In this document: positions 46,057 to 54,945 of the stretch, in pieces
Position numbering within the stretch: position 1 is the first letter of the stretch
Layout of the letters: each line of letters starts with the position of its first letter
Origin: Stutzerimonas xanthomarina
Lineage (GTDB): Bacteria > Pseudomonadota > Gammaproteobacteria > Pseudomonadales > Pseudomonadaceae
DNA length: 64,000 nt
NCBI RefSeq assembly: GCF_003935375.1
Contig: NZ_RHQM01000011.1
Location: 1-64,000, forward strand
Direction of reading: 5' to 3'
The notes under the pieces: generated by a model
Seen by the model: only the letters and a program-made list of their open reading frames with translations
What the model was told of the DNA's origin: nothing
Databases searched by the model: none
Translations under genes and position numbers: made by a program

Positions 46057-46287
46057 CCCCCTCAACCCTATGCTGGGCGCCCCAGCCGTCTCTCCGGAGG
46101 GGCGAGGGGGGGTGGATCGCAGAGGTATGTGAGTATTACGGCAGTGTTTGATGATTGTGCAGCCAAAGATGGTTGCTGCGCCGTGCTGACGTCCGAAGCG
46201 TGCCGCCTCCGGGTGTTGATTCGCCAGAGCGTGCGCCATCATCGAACAGTCCCCTCGCCCCTTGGGGAGAGGCTAGGGAGAGGGGGC
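46057..46287. repeat. Imperfect inverted-repeat element in the PepSY-SCO gap
   Basis: A C-rich arm at 46057-46110 and a second at 46251-46287 are imperfect inverted copies: CCCCTCGCCCCT heads the second arm, and its complement AGGGGCGAGGGG lies in the first. About 140 bases without a gene lie between. The second arm resembles a repeat family scattered in Pseudomonas intergenic DNA. It may be a small non-autonomous element. The 312-base gap 46039-46350 holds nothing else recognisable. Confidence 0.5.
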
Positions 46288-46350
46288 GGGCTTCCAGGGC
46301 CAGCGACAGCTATGGTCCGTACACCGCGAACGCCAACAGGCTCGCTTTCC

Positions 46351-46986
46351 TCACTCCGCCTGCTTGACCAGCTCAGGCAACTGCTCGGCCAGTTTCTGCA
46401 CCCGCAAAGGCGAGCGGATAAAGCCCTGCTGCCGACCATCCGGGCCGATCAAGACCAGGTTGCCGCTGTGGTCGACGGTATAGTTTTCCTTGCTGGTATC
46501 GCCGGGTATGAAGGGGATGCCGACGCCGTTGGCCAGGGTCTGGATATCGTCCAGCGGGCCGGTAAGCCCTTGGAAACCGGCGTTGAAGTAGCCGAGGTAT
46601 TCCTTGAGTTTTTCCGGTGTGTCGCGATTCGGATCGACGCTGACGAGGATGATGCGCAGCTGGTCGCGCACGGCGTCCGGCAGCATGCCGTTGAGTTGGC
46701 GCAGTTCGGCCAGGGTAGTGGGGCAGATGTCCGGGCAGAAGGTGTAGCCGAAGAACAGCAGCGTCCACTGCCCGTCCAGTTCGTTCAGTTTCACCGCTTC
46801 GCCGTCCTGGTCCGTCAGGCTCAGCGACGGCACCGTGCGGCTCTGCGGCAGCACGACGATGCCGGCATCCAGCAACTGCGTGGGGTCGAGCTGGCGCTGG
46901 CTGTTGAGCACCTTGGAAACCGTCAGCCCGACGACCAGCGCGATCAGCGCCACGAGAATGAAGACGGTTTTCTGGATGCGGGTCAT
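46351..46986 (-). CDS. SCO1/SenC copper chaperone
   Basis: 211 residues. N-terminal membrane anchor (VFILVALIALVVGLTV), then a thioredoxin-like domain with the copper-binding FCPDICPTTL (CxxxC) and a downstream histidine (TVDHSGNLVLIG). Delivers copper to the CuA site of cytochrome oxidase subunit II. Last gene of the oxidase assembly cluster. Confidence 0.93.
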   Translation of the reverse strand: MTRIQKTVFILVALIALVVGLTVSKVLNSQRQLDPTQLLDAGIVVLPQSRTVPSLSLTDQDGEAVKLNELDGQWTLLFFGYTFCPDICPTTLAELRQLNGMLPDAVRDQLRIILVSVDPNRDTPEKLKEYLGYFNAGFQGLTGPLDDIQTLANGVGIPFIPGDTSKENYTVDHSGNLVLIGPDGRQQGFIRSPLRVQKLAEQLPELVKQAE

Positions 46987-47007
46987 GGATGTCCTTTGGG
47001 CGACTAT

Positions 47008-47907
47008 CTAGAAATCGAGCAGCAGATAATGATCAACCAGCAGCGCGATGAACAGCGCGAACAGGTACCAGATGCTGAATTTGAAGGTCTTGATTGCCGC
47101 ATGTGGCCGGCTGTCGCGGTACAGCGCGATCGTCCAGTAGAGGAAGCGTGCACCCAGCAACGCTGCGGCGGCGAGGTACAGCGGGCCGCTCATGTGAATG
47201 GCGAACGGCATGAAGCTGACCGCCAGCAGCATCACCGTGTAGAGCAGGATGTGCACCTTGGTGTAGTGCACGCCGTGGGTCACCGGCAGCATCGGCACGT
47301 TGACCTTGGCGTACTCGTCCTTGCGGTGAATCGCTAGCGCCCAGAAGTGCGGCGGCGTCCAGGCGAAGATGATCAGCACCAACAGCAGCGGTTCGGCGGT
47401 GACCTGGCCGGTCACCGCGACCCAGCCGAGCAGCGGCGGTGCGGCGCCGGCGAGTCCGCCAATGACGATGTTCTGCGGCGTGGCGCGTTTGAGAAAGCCG
47501 GTATAGATCACCGCGTAGCCGATCAGCGAGGCCAGCGTCAGCCAGGCGGCGAGGGCATTGGTGAAGGTCAGCAGCAGGGCCAGCCCGCTGACGCCGAGGA
47601 CGAAGGCGAAGGTCAGCGCCGCCGCTGGCGAGACCCTGCCTTCGGCCAGGGGGCGCTTGTGGGTGCGGGCCATCACCGAATCGATCTGCCGGTCCACCAC
47701 ATGGTTCACCGCCGCCGCGCCACCGGCACACAGGGCGATGCCCAGATTGCCGAACAGCAGCACCGTCCAGGGCACGCCGGCGCGGGTGGCGAGGAACATG
47801 CCCACCAGCGAGGTGATGAGCATCAGCAGCACCACCTTCGGCTTGGTCAGCTCCAGGTAGTCGCGCCAGCTGGCCTGGGCGCTGCGTTCGCTGAGTAGAG
47901 TCGCCAT
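47008..47907 (-). CDS. cyoE: Protoheme IX farnesyltransferase (heme O synthase)
   Basis: 299 residues, polytopic. Makes heme O, the precursor of heme A for the oxidase. The UbiA-family prenyl-diphosphate motif is NHVVDRQIDSVMARTHKRPL; a second acidic motif is in HRKDEYAKVNVPMLP. The ATG at 47907 follows AAGGAG; the in-frame extension upstream overlaps ctaA and is not real. It follows ctaA by 17 bases. Confidence 0.95.
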   Translation of the reverse strand: MATLLSERSAQASWRDYLELTKPKVVLLMLITSLVGMFLATRAGVPWTVLLFGNLGIALCAGGAAAVNHVVDRQIDSVMARTHKRPLAEGRVSPAAALTFAFVLGVSGLALLLTFTNALAAWLTLASLIGYAVIYTGFLKRATPQNIVIGGLAGAAPPLLGWVAVTGQVTAEPLLLVLIIFAWTPPHFWALAIHRKDEYAKVNVPMLPVTHGVHYTKVHILLYTVMLLAVSFMPFAIHMSGPLYLAAAALLGARFLYWTIALYRDSRPHAAIKTFKFSIWYLFALFIALLVDHYLLLDF

Positions 47908-47924
47908 GGGGGTTCTCCTTGTGG

Positions 47925-48980
47925 TCATGCGCGGGGCAGATCGAGCTGTCCCGTCGTGTTCGAAATCGATGCCGGCTCGGTTTGCCGGGCGGCATGTGCA
48001 GGCTGGCGCAGCCGGTAATTGATCAGCACCAGCACCAGGATTAGTGCGGCGCCGCCACCGTTGTGCGCCACCGCGACCGTCAGCGGCAGGTTGAGCAGCA
48101 CGTTGCTGACACCGAGGCCGACCTGCAGCGCCAGCGCGGCGATGAGCAGCCCGGCCAGCCGGCCGAGACCGCGGCGCCGGAGCATGGCGGCCAGCAGCAG
48201 CAACAGCAGCGTCACGCACAGCGCGCCGATGCGGTGGGTGAGATGGATGGCCGTGCGCGCCTCGCCGTAGAGCAGGCCGCCGAGGTAGTTGGGGCCGATG
48301 TCGTGATGGGTCAGGTTGAACGCGTTGGCGAAGTCCATCCGCGGCCACCATTCGCCGTGGCAGGTGGGAAAATCGGTGCACGCCACCGCTGCATAGTTGC
48401 TGCTGACCCAGCCACCGAGGGCGATCTGCAGAATCACCGCGAGCATGGCGATGCCGGCGAATTTGCGTAGCCGACCGTCGATGGCTGGCAACGGAGCAAA
48501 GGCGCCGGACAGACGCAGGCACAGCAGGAACAGCAGGCTGAGGGTGGTGAAGCCGCCGAGCAGGTGCGCGGTAACCACCTGCGGCCAGAGTTGCAGGGTC
48601 ACTGTCCACATGCCGAAGATCGCCTGGGCGATGACCACCGCGAGCAGTAGCAGCGGCAACTTCACCGGCTGCCCGGGTTGGCCGCGACGGCGTATCGCCT
48701 GCGCCGCCATGGCGAGAATCACCAGCCCCAGCGCGCCGGCGAAATAGCGATGGATCATCTCGTTCCAGCCCTTGGTCACTTCCAGTGGCGCCTCGGGAAA
48801 GCGCAGCGCGGCGAGGTTCTGCTTGTGCTCGCTCATGGGCACGGCGAGAAAACCGTAGCAGCCTGGCCAGTCAGGGCAGCCGAGGCCGGCGTGGGTCAAC
48901 CGCGTATAGGCACCGAGCAGCACGACCACCACCGCCAGCAGCGTGGCGATCAGGGCGAGGCGGTATCCGGGTTTGGCCAT
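47925..48980 (-). CDS. ctaA: Heme A synthase (COX15/CtaA)
   Basis: 351 residues with about eight membrane segments. Converts heme O to heme A. Conserved histidines are visible in LTHAGLGCPDWPGCYG (N-terminal), NEMIHRYFAGALGL, TAHLLGGFTTL and HLTHRIGALCV. A GGAGAAACC site precedes the ATG. It precedes cyoE, the enzyme that makes its substrate. Confidence 0.95.
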   Translation of the reverse strand: MAKPGYRLALIATLLAVVVVLLGAYTRLTHAGLGCPDWPGCYGFLAVPMSEHKQNLAALRFPEAPLEVTKGWNEMIHRYFAGALGLVILAMAAQAIRRRGQPGQPVKLPLLLLAVVIAQAIFGMWTVTLQLWPQVVTAHLLGGFTTLSLLFLLCLRLSGAFAPLPAIDGRLRKFAGIAMLAVILQIALGGWVSSNYAAVACTDFPTCHGEWWPRMDFANAFNLTHHDIGPNYLGGLLYGEARTAIHLTHRIGALCVTLLLLLLAAMLRRRGLGRLAGLLIAALALQVGLGVSNVLLNLPLTVAVAHNGGGAALILVLVLINYRLRQPAHAARQTEPASISNTTGQLDLPRA

Positions 48981-49032
48981 CGGTTTCTCCTTGGGCGGCC
49001 AGTTTGGGACCCCAGCGAAGCGGCAGAGTGCG

Positions 49033-49611
49033 TCAGCCGATCTGCGAGATCTTCAGCAGGTATTTCAGGTCATCGAGAATCGCCTTGCCGTCGGCGCCGA
49101 CGTCGTAGCGCAGCACCAGATTGCCGTGGGGGTCGACGATCCACAGTTGGGGGGTGGCGGGTGCCTCGGGGTTGCGGGCATAGACGGCGGCGTCCAGCGT
49201 ATGGCGTTGCAGCTGCGGGTATTCGCGACGCAGGCGCTGTTCGTAGGCTTCGTCCAGCGCCGTCGCGCTGGCCAGTGCATGGCCGGCGCGGGCCGCTTCG
49301 CGGGCCAGGCCGATATTGATCTGGCGGGCCAGGTAGACCAGTTGCTGGCATTGGGCCTCGCAACCCTGCGGCGCGGTGACCAGCAGCTCCCAGCGGCGCT
49401 CGGGCGCTGTAGCGCTGACGCCGATGGCCGCACGGTCCTGGCCGTTGGCGATCAGCACGCCGTCGTAGCTGCGGCTTTCCGGCACCCAGAAGCCGAAACG
49501 GTACATGGCCGAAGCCAGCAGCATCGGGCCGAGCACCACGCCGATGATCAGCAGCAGTTGCAGCCGACCGCGGCCGCGTTTCCCTTCACCGCTGGAGAGG
49601 GTTGGATTCAT
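49033..49611 (-). CDS. Membrane-anchored thioredoxin-like protein of the oxidase cluster
   Basis: 192 residues. One N-terminal membrane helix (LQLLLIIGVVLGPMLLASAMY), then a periplasmic part whose end (TPQLWIVDPHGNLVLRYDVG) resembles SCO/thioredoxin-like folds. The only cysteine pair is CEAQC, in the position of a CxxxC. It overlaps the end of the SURF1 gene, as the homologous unnamed gene does in other pseudomonads. The ATG at 49611 is chosen because the membrane helix follows; role in oxidase assembly is inferred from position. Confidence 0.75.
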   Translation of the reverse strand: MNPTLSSGEGKRGRGRLQLLLIIGVVLGPMLLASAMYRFGFWVPESRSYDGVLIANGQDRAAIGVSATAPERRWELLVTAPQGCEAQCQQLVYLARQINIGLAREAARAGHALASATALDEAYEQRLRREYPQLQRHTLDAAVYARNPEAPATPQLWIVDPHGNLVLRYDVGADGKAILDDLKYLLKISQIG

Positions 49612-50323
49612 CGTGCTCACTGCGCTTCCCCCGTGCCTGATGCACACCGAAATAGATGAACAGCGCCAGTAGTGCCGCTGCGAGGGCGAACCACTGCACG
49701 GCGTAACCCAGGTGCTGCGACGGGCTCATGCTGGTGATCGCCCAGTCGGCACGATAGGCGCTCGGACCCGGCTCCAGGCGCAGCTCGTGGATCACCCCCT
49801 CGCGGCCGGCCTGCTGCCACATCGCCTCGATGTCCACATGGTTGATCAACCGCGGCCAGCCCTCGGCCGTGCGGTGGCTGAAGACGAACGGCTTGCCCGG
49901 CGGAACGTAGACCCAGGCGGCGAGCTTCAACGGCTGCGTCGGCGTGTCGAAGGCCGGCGGCACGCGGCGGTCCGGCCAGGGAATCCAGCCCCGGTTGACC
50001 ATCACCCAGCGGCCGCTGAGTTCGTCATGGAAGGGTTGCAGCAGTTCGATGCCGACCTGGCCGTCGCGGGTGCGGCTGTCGAGCAGGAAGCTGTGCTCGG
50101 CATCGAAGCGACCCTGCAGGAACACCCGGGCGAAGGCCGGATCGTTCAGCTGTTCGATCTCGTGTGGCGCCAGCGGTGCGGCCTGCTGACGGGCTTGCTG
50201 GCGCTCCAGCAGCTCGCGCTTGTGCTCACCGCGTTCCAGCTGCCAGAAACCCAGCCACACCAGTACCGGCAGCATGGCCAGTACCAGCAGGGTCGGCAGC
50301 AGCCCCGGCCTGAAGCCGCTCAT
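49586..50323 (-). CDS. SURF1 family oxidase assembly protein
   Basis: 245 residues. Two membrane helices, one at each end (LLPTLLVLAMLPVLVWLGFWQL; WFALAAALLALFIYFGVH), flanking a periplasmic domain. The SURF1 signatures GFWQLERGEHKRELL and VNRGWIPWPDR are clear. It helps heme A insertion into subunit I. The ATG at 50323 starts MSGFRPG; upstream in-frame sequence overlaps the divergent small gene. Confidence 0.92.
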   Translation of the reverse strand: MSGFRPGLLPTLLVLAMLPVLVWLGFWQLERGEHKRELLERQQARQQAAPLAPHEIEQLNDPAFARVFLQGRFDAEHSFLLDSRTRDGQVGIELLQPFHDELSGRWVMVNRGWIPWPDRRVPPAFDTPTQPLKLAAWVYVPPGKPFVFSHRTAEGWPRLINHVDIEAMWQQAGREGVIHELRLEPGPSAYRADWAITSMSPSQHLGYAVQWFALAAALLALFIYFGVHQARGKRSEHDESNPLQR

Positions 50324-50393
50324 GGCCGGCACCCTGATGCGTCGATACGGCTGGCTATACTCCACCCCCAATACCCCTGTCGTGGAATCGCTC

Positions 50394-50597
50394 ATGCTCA
50401 AGGCGGCGATCGTTCTGTTGTTAGTGGCCACGCTGGTCAGTCTGTTCAGTGGGTTGTTCTTCCTGGTCAGGGATGAGGGGCGTACCTCCCGCGTGATCAC
50501 GGCCCTGTTCATCCGCGTCACCCTCAGCGCGCTGACCGTCGCGCTGATCGGCTGGGGTTTCTATACGGGGCAGCTACGCCCCGCCTTCGGTTTCTGA
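50394..50597 (+). CDS. DUF2909 twin-helix membrane protein
   Basis: 67 residues with two membrane helices (AAIVLLLVATLVSLFSGLFFLV and ALFIRVTLSALTVALIGWGFY). The pattern MLKAAIVLLLVATLVSLFSG is that of the DUF2909 family found between cox genes in Pseudomonas. It is the only rightward gene in the oxidase cluster, divergent from SURF1 and ending 8 bases from the ctaE stop. Function unknown; probably oxidase-related. Confidence 0.82.
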   Translation: MLKAAIVLLLVATLVSLFSGLFFLVRDEGRTSRVITALFIRVTLSALTVALIGWGFYTGQLRPAFGF

Positions 50598-50604
50598 AAG
50601 CTCC

Positions 50605-51501
50605 CTAGATCACGTAGACGAACACGAACAGCGCGATCCACACCACGTCGACGAAGTGCCAGTACCAGGCCGCCGCCTCGAAACCGAAGTGCTGCTCCGG
50701 GCTGAAGTGCCCGCGCAGGATGCGCACCAGCATCACCGTGAGGATGATCGCGCCCATGGTCACGTGGGCGCCGTGAAAGCCGGTGAGCATGAAGAAGGTC
50801 GCGCCATAGATGCCCGAGCCCAGCGTCAGCCCGAGTTCGGTGTAGGCGTGCACATACTCCTCGATCTGCAGGATCAGGAATGCCACGCCGAGCAGTACGG
50901 TCAGGCCCAGGCCGATCTTCAGGTGCTGGCGGTTGTTCTTGCGCAGCGCATGGTGCGCCCAGGTCAGGGTGAAGCTGGACGTCACCAGCAGGATGGTGTT
51001 GATCAGCGGCAGGCCCCAGGCGCTGATGGTGCCCTCCGGCGCCGGGTAGAGCTTTGGGTCGGGATTGTTCAGCAGCGGCCAGCTGTACTCGAAGCCGGGC
51101 CAGAGCATGTTGCTGATGCCCTTGTCGCCCTCGCCGGCGAGCCAGGGGCCGGCCCAGTAGCGGATGTAGAACAGCGCGCCGAAGAAGGCGAGGAAGAACA
51201 TCACCTCCGAGAAGATGAACCAGCTCATGCCCCAGCGGAACGAGCGATCCATCTGTGCGCTGTACAACCCCGCGCGGCTTTCCTTCACCACGGCGCCGAA
51301 CCAGCCGAACATCATGTAGGCGATCAGCAGCGCGCCGACGAAGAAGATCATCGGCCCGCTGGACTCGTCACGCCCGGCTTTCAGGTCGTTGAACCAGCTG
51401 CCCAGGCCGTAGAAGGTGACCAGCAGGGCGATGGTGGCAATGATCGGCCATTTGCTCTGATCGGGAACGTAGTACTGCTCGTGGGTGGTCTGTTGGCTCA
51501 T
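50605..51501 (-). CDS. ctaE: Cytochrome c oxidase subunit III
   Basis: 298 residues, seven membrane segments. Core subunit of the aa3-type oxidase. Family hallmarks are SRAGLYSAQMDRSFRWGMSW, FILQIEEYVHAY, GFHGAHVTMG and the C-terminal FGFEAAAWYWHFVDVVWIALF. The ATG at 51501 overlaps the ctaG stop by 4 bases. Confidence 0.97.
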   Translation of the reverse strand: MSQQTTHEQYYVPDQSKWPIIATIALLVTFYGLGSWFNDLKAGRDESSGPMIFFVGALLIAYMMFGWFGAVVKESRAGLYSAQMDRSFRWGMSWFIFSEVMFFLAFFGALFYIRYWAGPWLAGEGDKGISNMLWPGFEYSWPLLNNPDPKLYPAPEGTISAWGLPLINTILLVTSSFTLTWAHHALRKNNRQHLKIGLGLTVLLGVAFLILQIEEYVHAYTELGLTLGSGIYGATFFMLTGFHGAHVTMGAIILTVMLVRILRGHFSPEQHFGFEAAAWYWHFVDVVWIALFVFVYVI

Positions 51502-52073
51502 TGCAGACTCTCCTTGGCCGGGGCCGATGTGGCGTTGACGGCCACCGGCGGCTGGCGGGACGTGATGTCGAACAGCGTGTAGGCGAGGGTCAGGTGATGC
51601 ACGTCGGCGGGCAGGTCGCGATCGACGATGAAGCGCACCGGCATTTCGATGCGCTCGCCCGGTTGCAGCACCTGCTGGGTGAAGCAGAAGCATTCGGTCT
51701 TGTGGAAGTAGGCCGCCGCCCGCGACGGCGAGACGCTGGGGATCGCCTGGGCGGTCATCGGCTTGTCGGTCGGGTTGTAGGCGACGAAACGAATCTCCTG
51801 GCTGGCGCCCGGGTGCACGCTGAGCTGGTCGGCCAGCGGGCCGAACTCCCAGCGCATGCCGGCGGCGTTGGTGGCGAGGAACTGCACCCGCACCGCCCGC
51901 GCCGCGTCGGCGCTCTGCGAGCCGGTGTAGGCGCCGGCGGTCTTGCCGTTGATGCCGAACGCCTGGCACATGACGTCGTAGATCGGCACCAGCAAGAAGC
52001 CGAAACCGAACATGCCGACCACGACGAACAGCAGGCGGCGGACCAGGCGCCGGGTGGGCAGGGCCTCGTTCAT
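51498..52073 (-). CDS. ctaG: Cytochrome c oxidase assembly protein CtaG (Cox11)
   Basis: 191 residues. One membrane helix (LLFVVVGMFGFGFLLVPIYDV) and a periplasmic copper-binding domain with the diagnostic KTECFCFTQQVLQPGE. Delivers copper to CuB of subunit I. GGGGAGG precedes the ATG. It overlaps ctaE by 4 bases, and its start overlaps the stop of the 31-codon frame upstream. Confidence 0.95.
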   Translation of the reverse strand: MNEALPTRRLVRRLLFVVVGMFGFGFLLVPIYDVMCQAFGINGKTAGAYTGSQSADAARAVRVQFLATNAAGMRWEFGPLADQLSVHPGASQEIRFVAYNPTDKPMTAQAIPSVSPSRAAAYFHKTECFCFTQQVLQPGERIEMPVRFIVDRDLPADVHHLTLAYTLFDITSRQPPVAVNATSAPAKESLQ

Positions 52074-52165
52074 GAGAGCCTCCCCGCTTGGTGGGAGCGG
52101 GCCTTTTCGCGGTCGACCTGGCAGACCCGGCCGGGCCTGCCAGCGACGCCCTGTTGCCTGCTCAC
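52070..52165 (-). CDS. Possible 31-residue protein between ctaD and ctaG
   Basis: A GTG-started frame whose start overlaps the ctaD stop (GTGA) and whose stop overlaps the ctaG start (ATGA). It therefore fills the 88-base gap exactly. The peptide is basic (MSRQQGVAGRPGRVCQVDRE...) with no membrane helix. Small assembly proteins are annotated at this place in some genomes, but the ones I know of carry a membrane helix, so identity is uncertain. It might serve only to couple translation. Confidence 0.35.
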   Translation of the reverse strand: MSRQQGVAGRPGRVCQVDREKARSHQAGRLS

Positions 52166-53799
52166 GGCGTCAGCTCCCCGCCGGTGCCCTTGCGGTGTTC
52201 GTGCACATCGCTCATGTCCGGCGGTGTCTGGAAGGTGTGGTAGGGCGCCGGCGACGGCACGCTCCATTCCAGGCCCTCGGCGCCGTCCCAGGGCTTGGCC
52301 GGCGCCGGTACGCCGCCGCGGATGCACTTGATGACGATGAACAGGAACAAGAGCTGGGTGGCGCCGAACATGAAGGCGCCGACGCTGGAGACCATGTTGA
52401 AGTTGGCGAACATCATGTTGTAGTCGGGGATGCGCCGCGGCATGCCGGCCAGGCCGACGAAGTGCATCGGGAAGAACGCCAGGTTCATGCCGATGAAGCT
52501 CATCCAGAAATGCAGCTTGGCCAGCGTCTCGTCGTACATGTGCCCGGTCCACTTGGGCAGCCAGTAGTAGGCCGAGGCGAAGATGCCGAAGATCGCTCCC
52601 GGCACCAGCACGTAGTGGAAGTGCGCCACCACGAAGTAGGTGTCGTGGTACTGGAAGTCCGCCGGGGCGATGGCCAGCATCAGCCCGGAGAAGCCGCCGA
52701 TGGTGAAGAGGATGACGAAAGCCACGGCGAACAGCATCGGCGCCTCGAAAGTCAGCGACCCGCGCCACATCGTCGACACCCAGTTGAACACCTTCACTCC
52801 GGTGGGCACGGCGATCAGCATGGTGGCGTACATGAAGAACAGCTCGCCGGTCAGCGGGATGCCGACGGTGAACATGTGGTGCGCCCAGACGATGAACGAG
52901 AGAAAGGCGATCGCCCCGGTGGCATAGACCATCGAGGTGTAGCCGAACAGCGGCTTGCGGCTGAACGCCGGGATGATCGAGCTGACCGCGCCGAAGGCCG
53001 GCAGGATCATGATGTACACCTCGGGATGGCCGAAGAACCAGAACACGTGCTGGAACAGCACCGGGTCGCCGCCACCGGCCGCGCTGAAGAAGCTGGTGCC
53101 GAAGTGGATGTCCATCAGCATCATGGTCACCACGCCCGCCAGCACCGGCATCACCGCGATCAAGAGGAAGGCGGTGATCAGCCAGGTCCAGACGAACAGC
53201 GGCATCTTCATCAGCGTCATGCCCGGTGCGCGCAGGTTGAGGATGGTGGCGATCACGTTGATCGCGCCCATGATCGAGCTGATGCCCATCAGGTGGATGG
53301 CAAAGATGAAGAAGGTCACCGACTCCGGTGCGTAGGTCGTCGACAGCGGCGCATAGAAGGTCCAGCCGAAGTTCGGCCCGCCGCCTTCCATGAACAGCGT
53401 CGAGACCAGCAGGCCGAAGGCCGCCGGCAGCAGCCAGAAGCTGAAGTTGTTCATCCGTGGCAGCGCCATGTCCGGCGCGCCGATCATCAGCGGGATCATC
53501 CAGTTGGCCAGGCCGACGAAGGCCGGCATTACTGCGCCGAAGACCATGATCAGGCCGTGCATGGTGGTCATCTGGTTGAAGAATTCCGGCTGCACGATCT
53601 GCAGGCCCGGCTGGAACAGCTCGGCGCGGATCACCATGGCCATCGAGCCGCCGAGCAGGAAGGCGCAGAAGCTGAACCACAGGTACATCGAACCGATGTC
53701 CTTGTGGTTGGTGGTCAGCAGCCAGCGCGAGAGACCCTTGGCCGGGCCGTGGTGGTGGTCATGTCCGGCATGACCATGATCGTCGATCACTGCACTCAT
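52162..53799 (-). CDS. ctaD: Cytochrome c oxidase subunit I
   Basis: 545 residues, twelve membrane segments. Carries heme a, heme a3 and CuB. Visible are WLLTTNHKDIGSMYL near the start, the CuB-binding FWFFGHPEVYIMILPAFG with the cross-linked tyrosine, WAHHMFTVG, and HDTYFVVAHFHYVLVPGA (heme ligands). The N-terminus is histidine-rich (DDHGHAGHDHHHG). ATG 53799 follows GAGGA by 7 bases; an adjacent GTG (53802) is less likely. Starts 12 bases after ctaC. Confidence 0.98.
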   Translation of the reverse strand: MSAVIDDHGHAGHDHHHGPAKGLSRWLLTTNHKDIGSMYLWFSFCAFLLGGSMAMVIRAELFQPGLQIVQPEFFNQMTTMHGLIMVFGAVMPAFVGLANWMIPLMIGAPDMALPRMNNFSFWLLPAAFGLLVSTLFMEGGGPNFGWTFYAPLSTTYAPESVTFFIFAIHLMGISSIMGAINVIATILNLRAPGMTLMKMPLFVWTWLITAFLLIAVMPVLAGVVTMMLMDIHFGTSFFSAAGGGDPVLFQHVFWFFGHPEVYIMILPAFGAVSSIIPAFSRKPLFGYTSMVYATGAIAFLSFIVWAHHMFTVGIPLTGELFFMYATMLIAVPTGVKVFNWVSTMWRGSLTFEAPMLFAVAFVILFTIGGFSGLMLAIAPADFQYHDTYFVVAHFHYVLVPGAIFGIFASAYYWLPKWTGHMYDETLAKLHFWMSFIGMNLAFFPMHFVGLAGMPRRIPDYNMMFANFNMVSSVGAFMFGATQLLFLFIVIKCIRGGVPAPAKPWDGAEGLEWSVPSPAPYHTFQTPPDMSDVHEHRKGTGGELTP

Positions 53800-53811
53800 C
53801 ACCGAATCCTC

Positions 53812-54945
53812 TTACTGGGTGGCTTCTTCGGCCTGTTTGAAGTCGAGCACGTCTTTCGGCGTGACCATTTCGCCGGTCTCGTTGCCCCAGGCGTTGCGCT
53901 CGTAGGTGATGACCGCGGCCAGGTCGACTTCCGACAGCTGCTTGCCGAAGGCCGCCATGGCGGTGCCCGGCTTGCCGTTGACGACGATGTCGATGTGCGC
54001 CTCGATGTCGCCGGTGGCGATGGCCGAGCCCTTGAGGGCCGGGAACATCGGCGGGATGCCTTCGCCGCCAGCCTGGTGGCAGGACGCGCAAGCGGTCTGG
54101 TAGACCTTCTCGCCGTGCGCGGAGAGCTCTTCCAGCGTCCATTCCTTGCTGGTCAGTTCGGCCACCTTGGCGGCTTCGGCCTTCTTCTCGCCGAGCCAGG
54201 CGGCGTAGTCCTCGGCGGACTTGACCTCCACCACCACCGGCATGAAGCCGTGGTCCTTGCCGCACAGCTCGGTGCACTGGCCGCGGTAGATGCCGGGCTC
54301 TTCGACGCGGGTCCAGGATTCGTTGATAAAGCCGGGAATGGCGTCCTTCTTCACCGCCAGATCCGGCACCCACCAGGAGTGGATGACGTCTGCCGCGGTG
54401 ATCAGGAAGCGCACCTTGGCGCCGGCGGGAATCACCAGCGGCTCGTCGACTTCCAGCAGGTAGTTCTCGCCCTTGGGCGCCTGGTTGTTGATCTGCTCGC
54501 GCGGCGTGGTGAGGTTGCTGAAGAACTCCACGTCCTCGCCCAGATACTTGTAGTGCCATTTCCACTGGTAGCCGGTGATCTGCACGTCGACGTCCGATTC
54601 GCTGGAGTCGTAGATGTGGATCAGCGTGCGCGTCGCCGGGATCGCCATGCCCACCAGGATCAGTAGCGGGATGACCGTCCAGAGCACCTCGACGCGGGTG
54701 TTTTCGTGGAAGTGAGCGGAATGCTGACGCTTGGAGCGGCGGTGCGCGACCATCGACCAGATCATCACGCCGAATACCAGCACGCCGATGACCACACAGA
54801 TCCAGAAGATCGTCATGTGCAGATCGAACACCGAACGGCTGACGTCGGTGGCGCCGGAGCGCATGTTCACGTCCCAGGCCGCCTGGGCCTGGCCAAATAT
54901 TGCCGAAAGCCCAAGCCCCATCCAGATGCATGGATGTCGAGACAT
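53812..54945 (-). CDS. ctaC: Cytochrome c oxidase subunit II with fused cytochrome c
   Basis: 377 residues. Signal peptide (to about residue 22), two membrane helices (IFWICVVIGVLVFGVMIWSMV; VLWTVIPLLILVGMAIPA), and a cupredoxin domain with the CuA site GQCTELCGKDHGFMPVVVEV. A C-terminal cytochrome c domain has the heme motif CASCH (about residue 290) and an axial methionine in the later loop. This caa3-like layout is usual for the Pseudomonas aa3 oxidase. AAGGGGAAC precedes the ATG. First gene of the cluster. Confidence 0.97.
   Translation of the reverse strand: MSRHPCIWMGLGLSAIFGQAQAAWDVNMRSGATDVSRSVFDLHMTIFWICVVIGVLVFGVMIWSMVAHRRSKRQHSAHFHENTRVEVLWTVIPLLILVGMAIPATRTLIHIYDSSESDVDVQITGYQWKWHYKYLGEDVEFFSNLTTPREQINNQAPKGENYLLEVDEPLVIPAGAKVRFLITAADVIHSWWVPDLAVKKDAIPGFINESWTRVEEPGIYRGQCTELCGKDHGFMPVVVEVKSAEDYAAWLGEKKAEAAKVAELTSKEWTLEELSAHGEKVYQTACASCHQAGGEGIPPMFPALKGSAIATGDIEAHIDIVVNGKPGTAMAAFGKQLSEVDLAAVITYERNAWGNETGEMVTPKDVLDFKQAEEATQ

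Noticed and set aside
52012..54666. An 884-codon plus-strand frame opposite ctaG, ctaD and ctaC
   Set aside because: Its low-complexity His/Arg/Asp-rich peptide is typical of antisense frames in GC-rich genes; the minus-strand oxidase subunits are certain.
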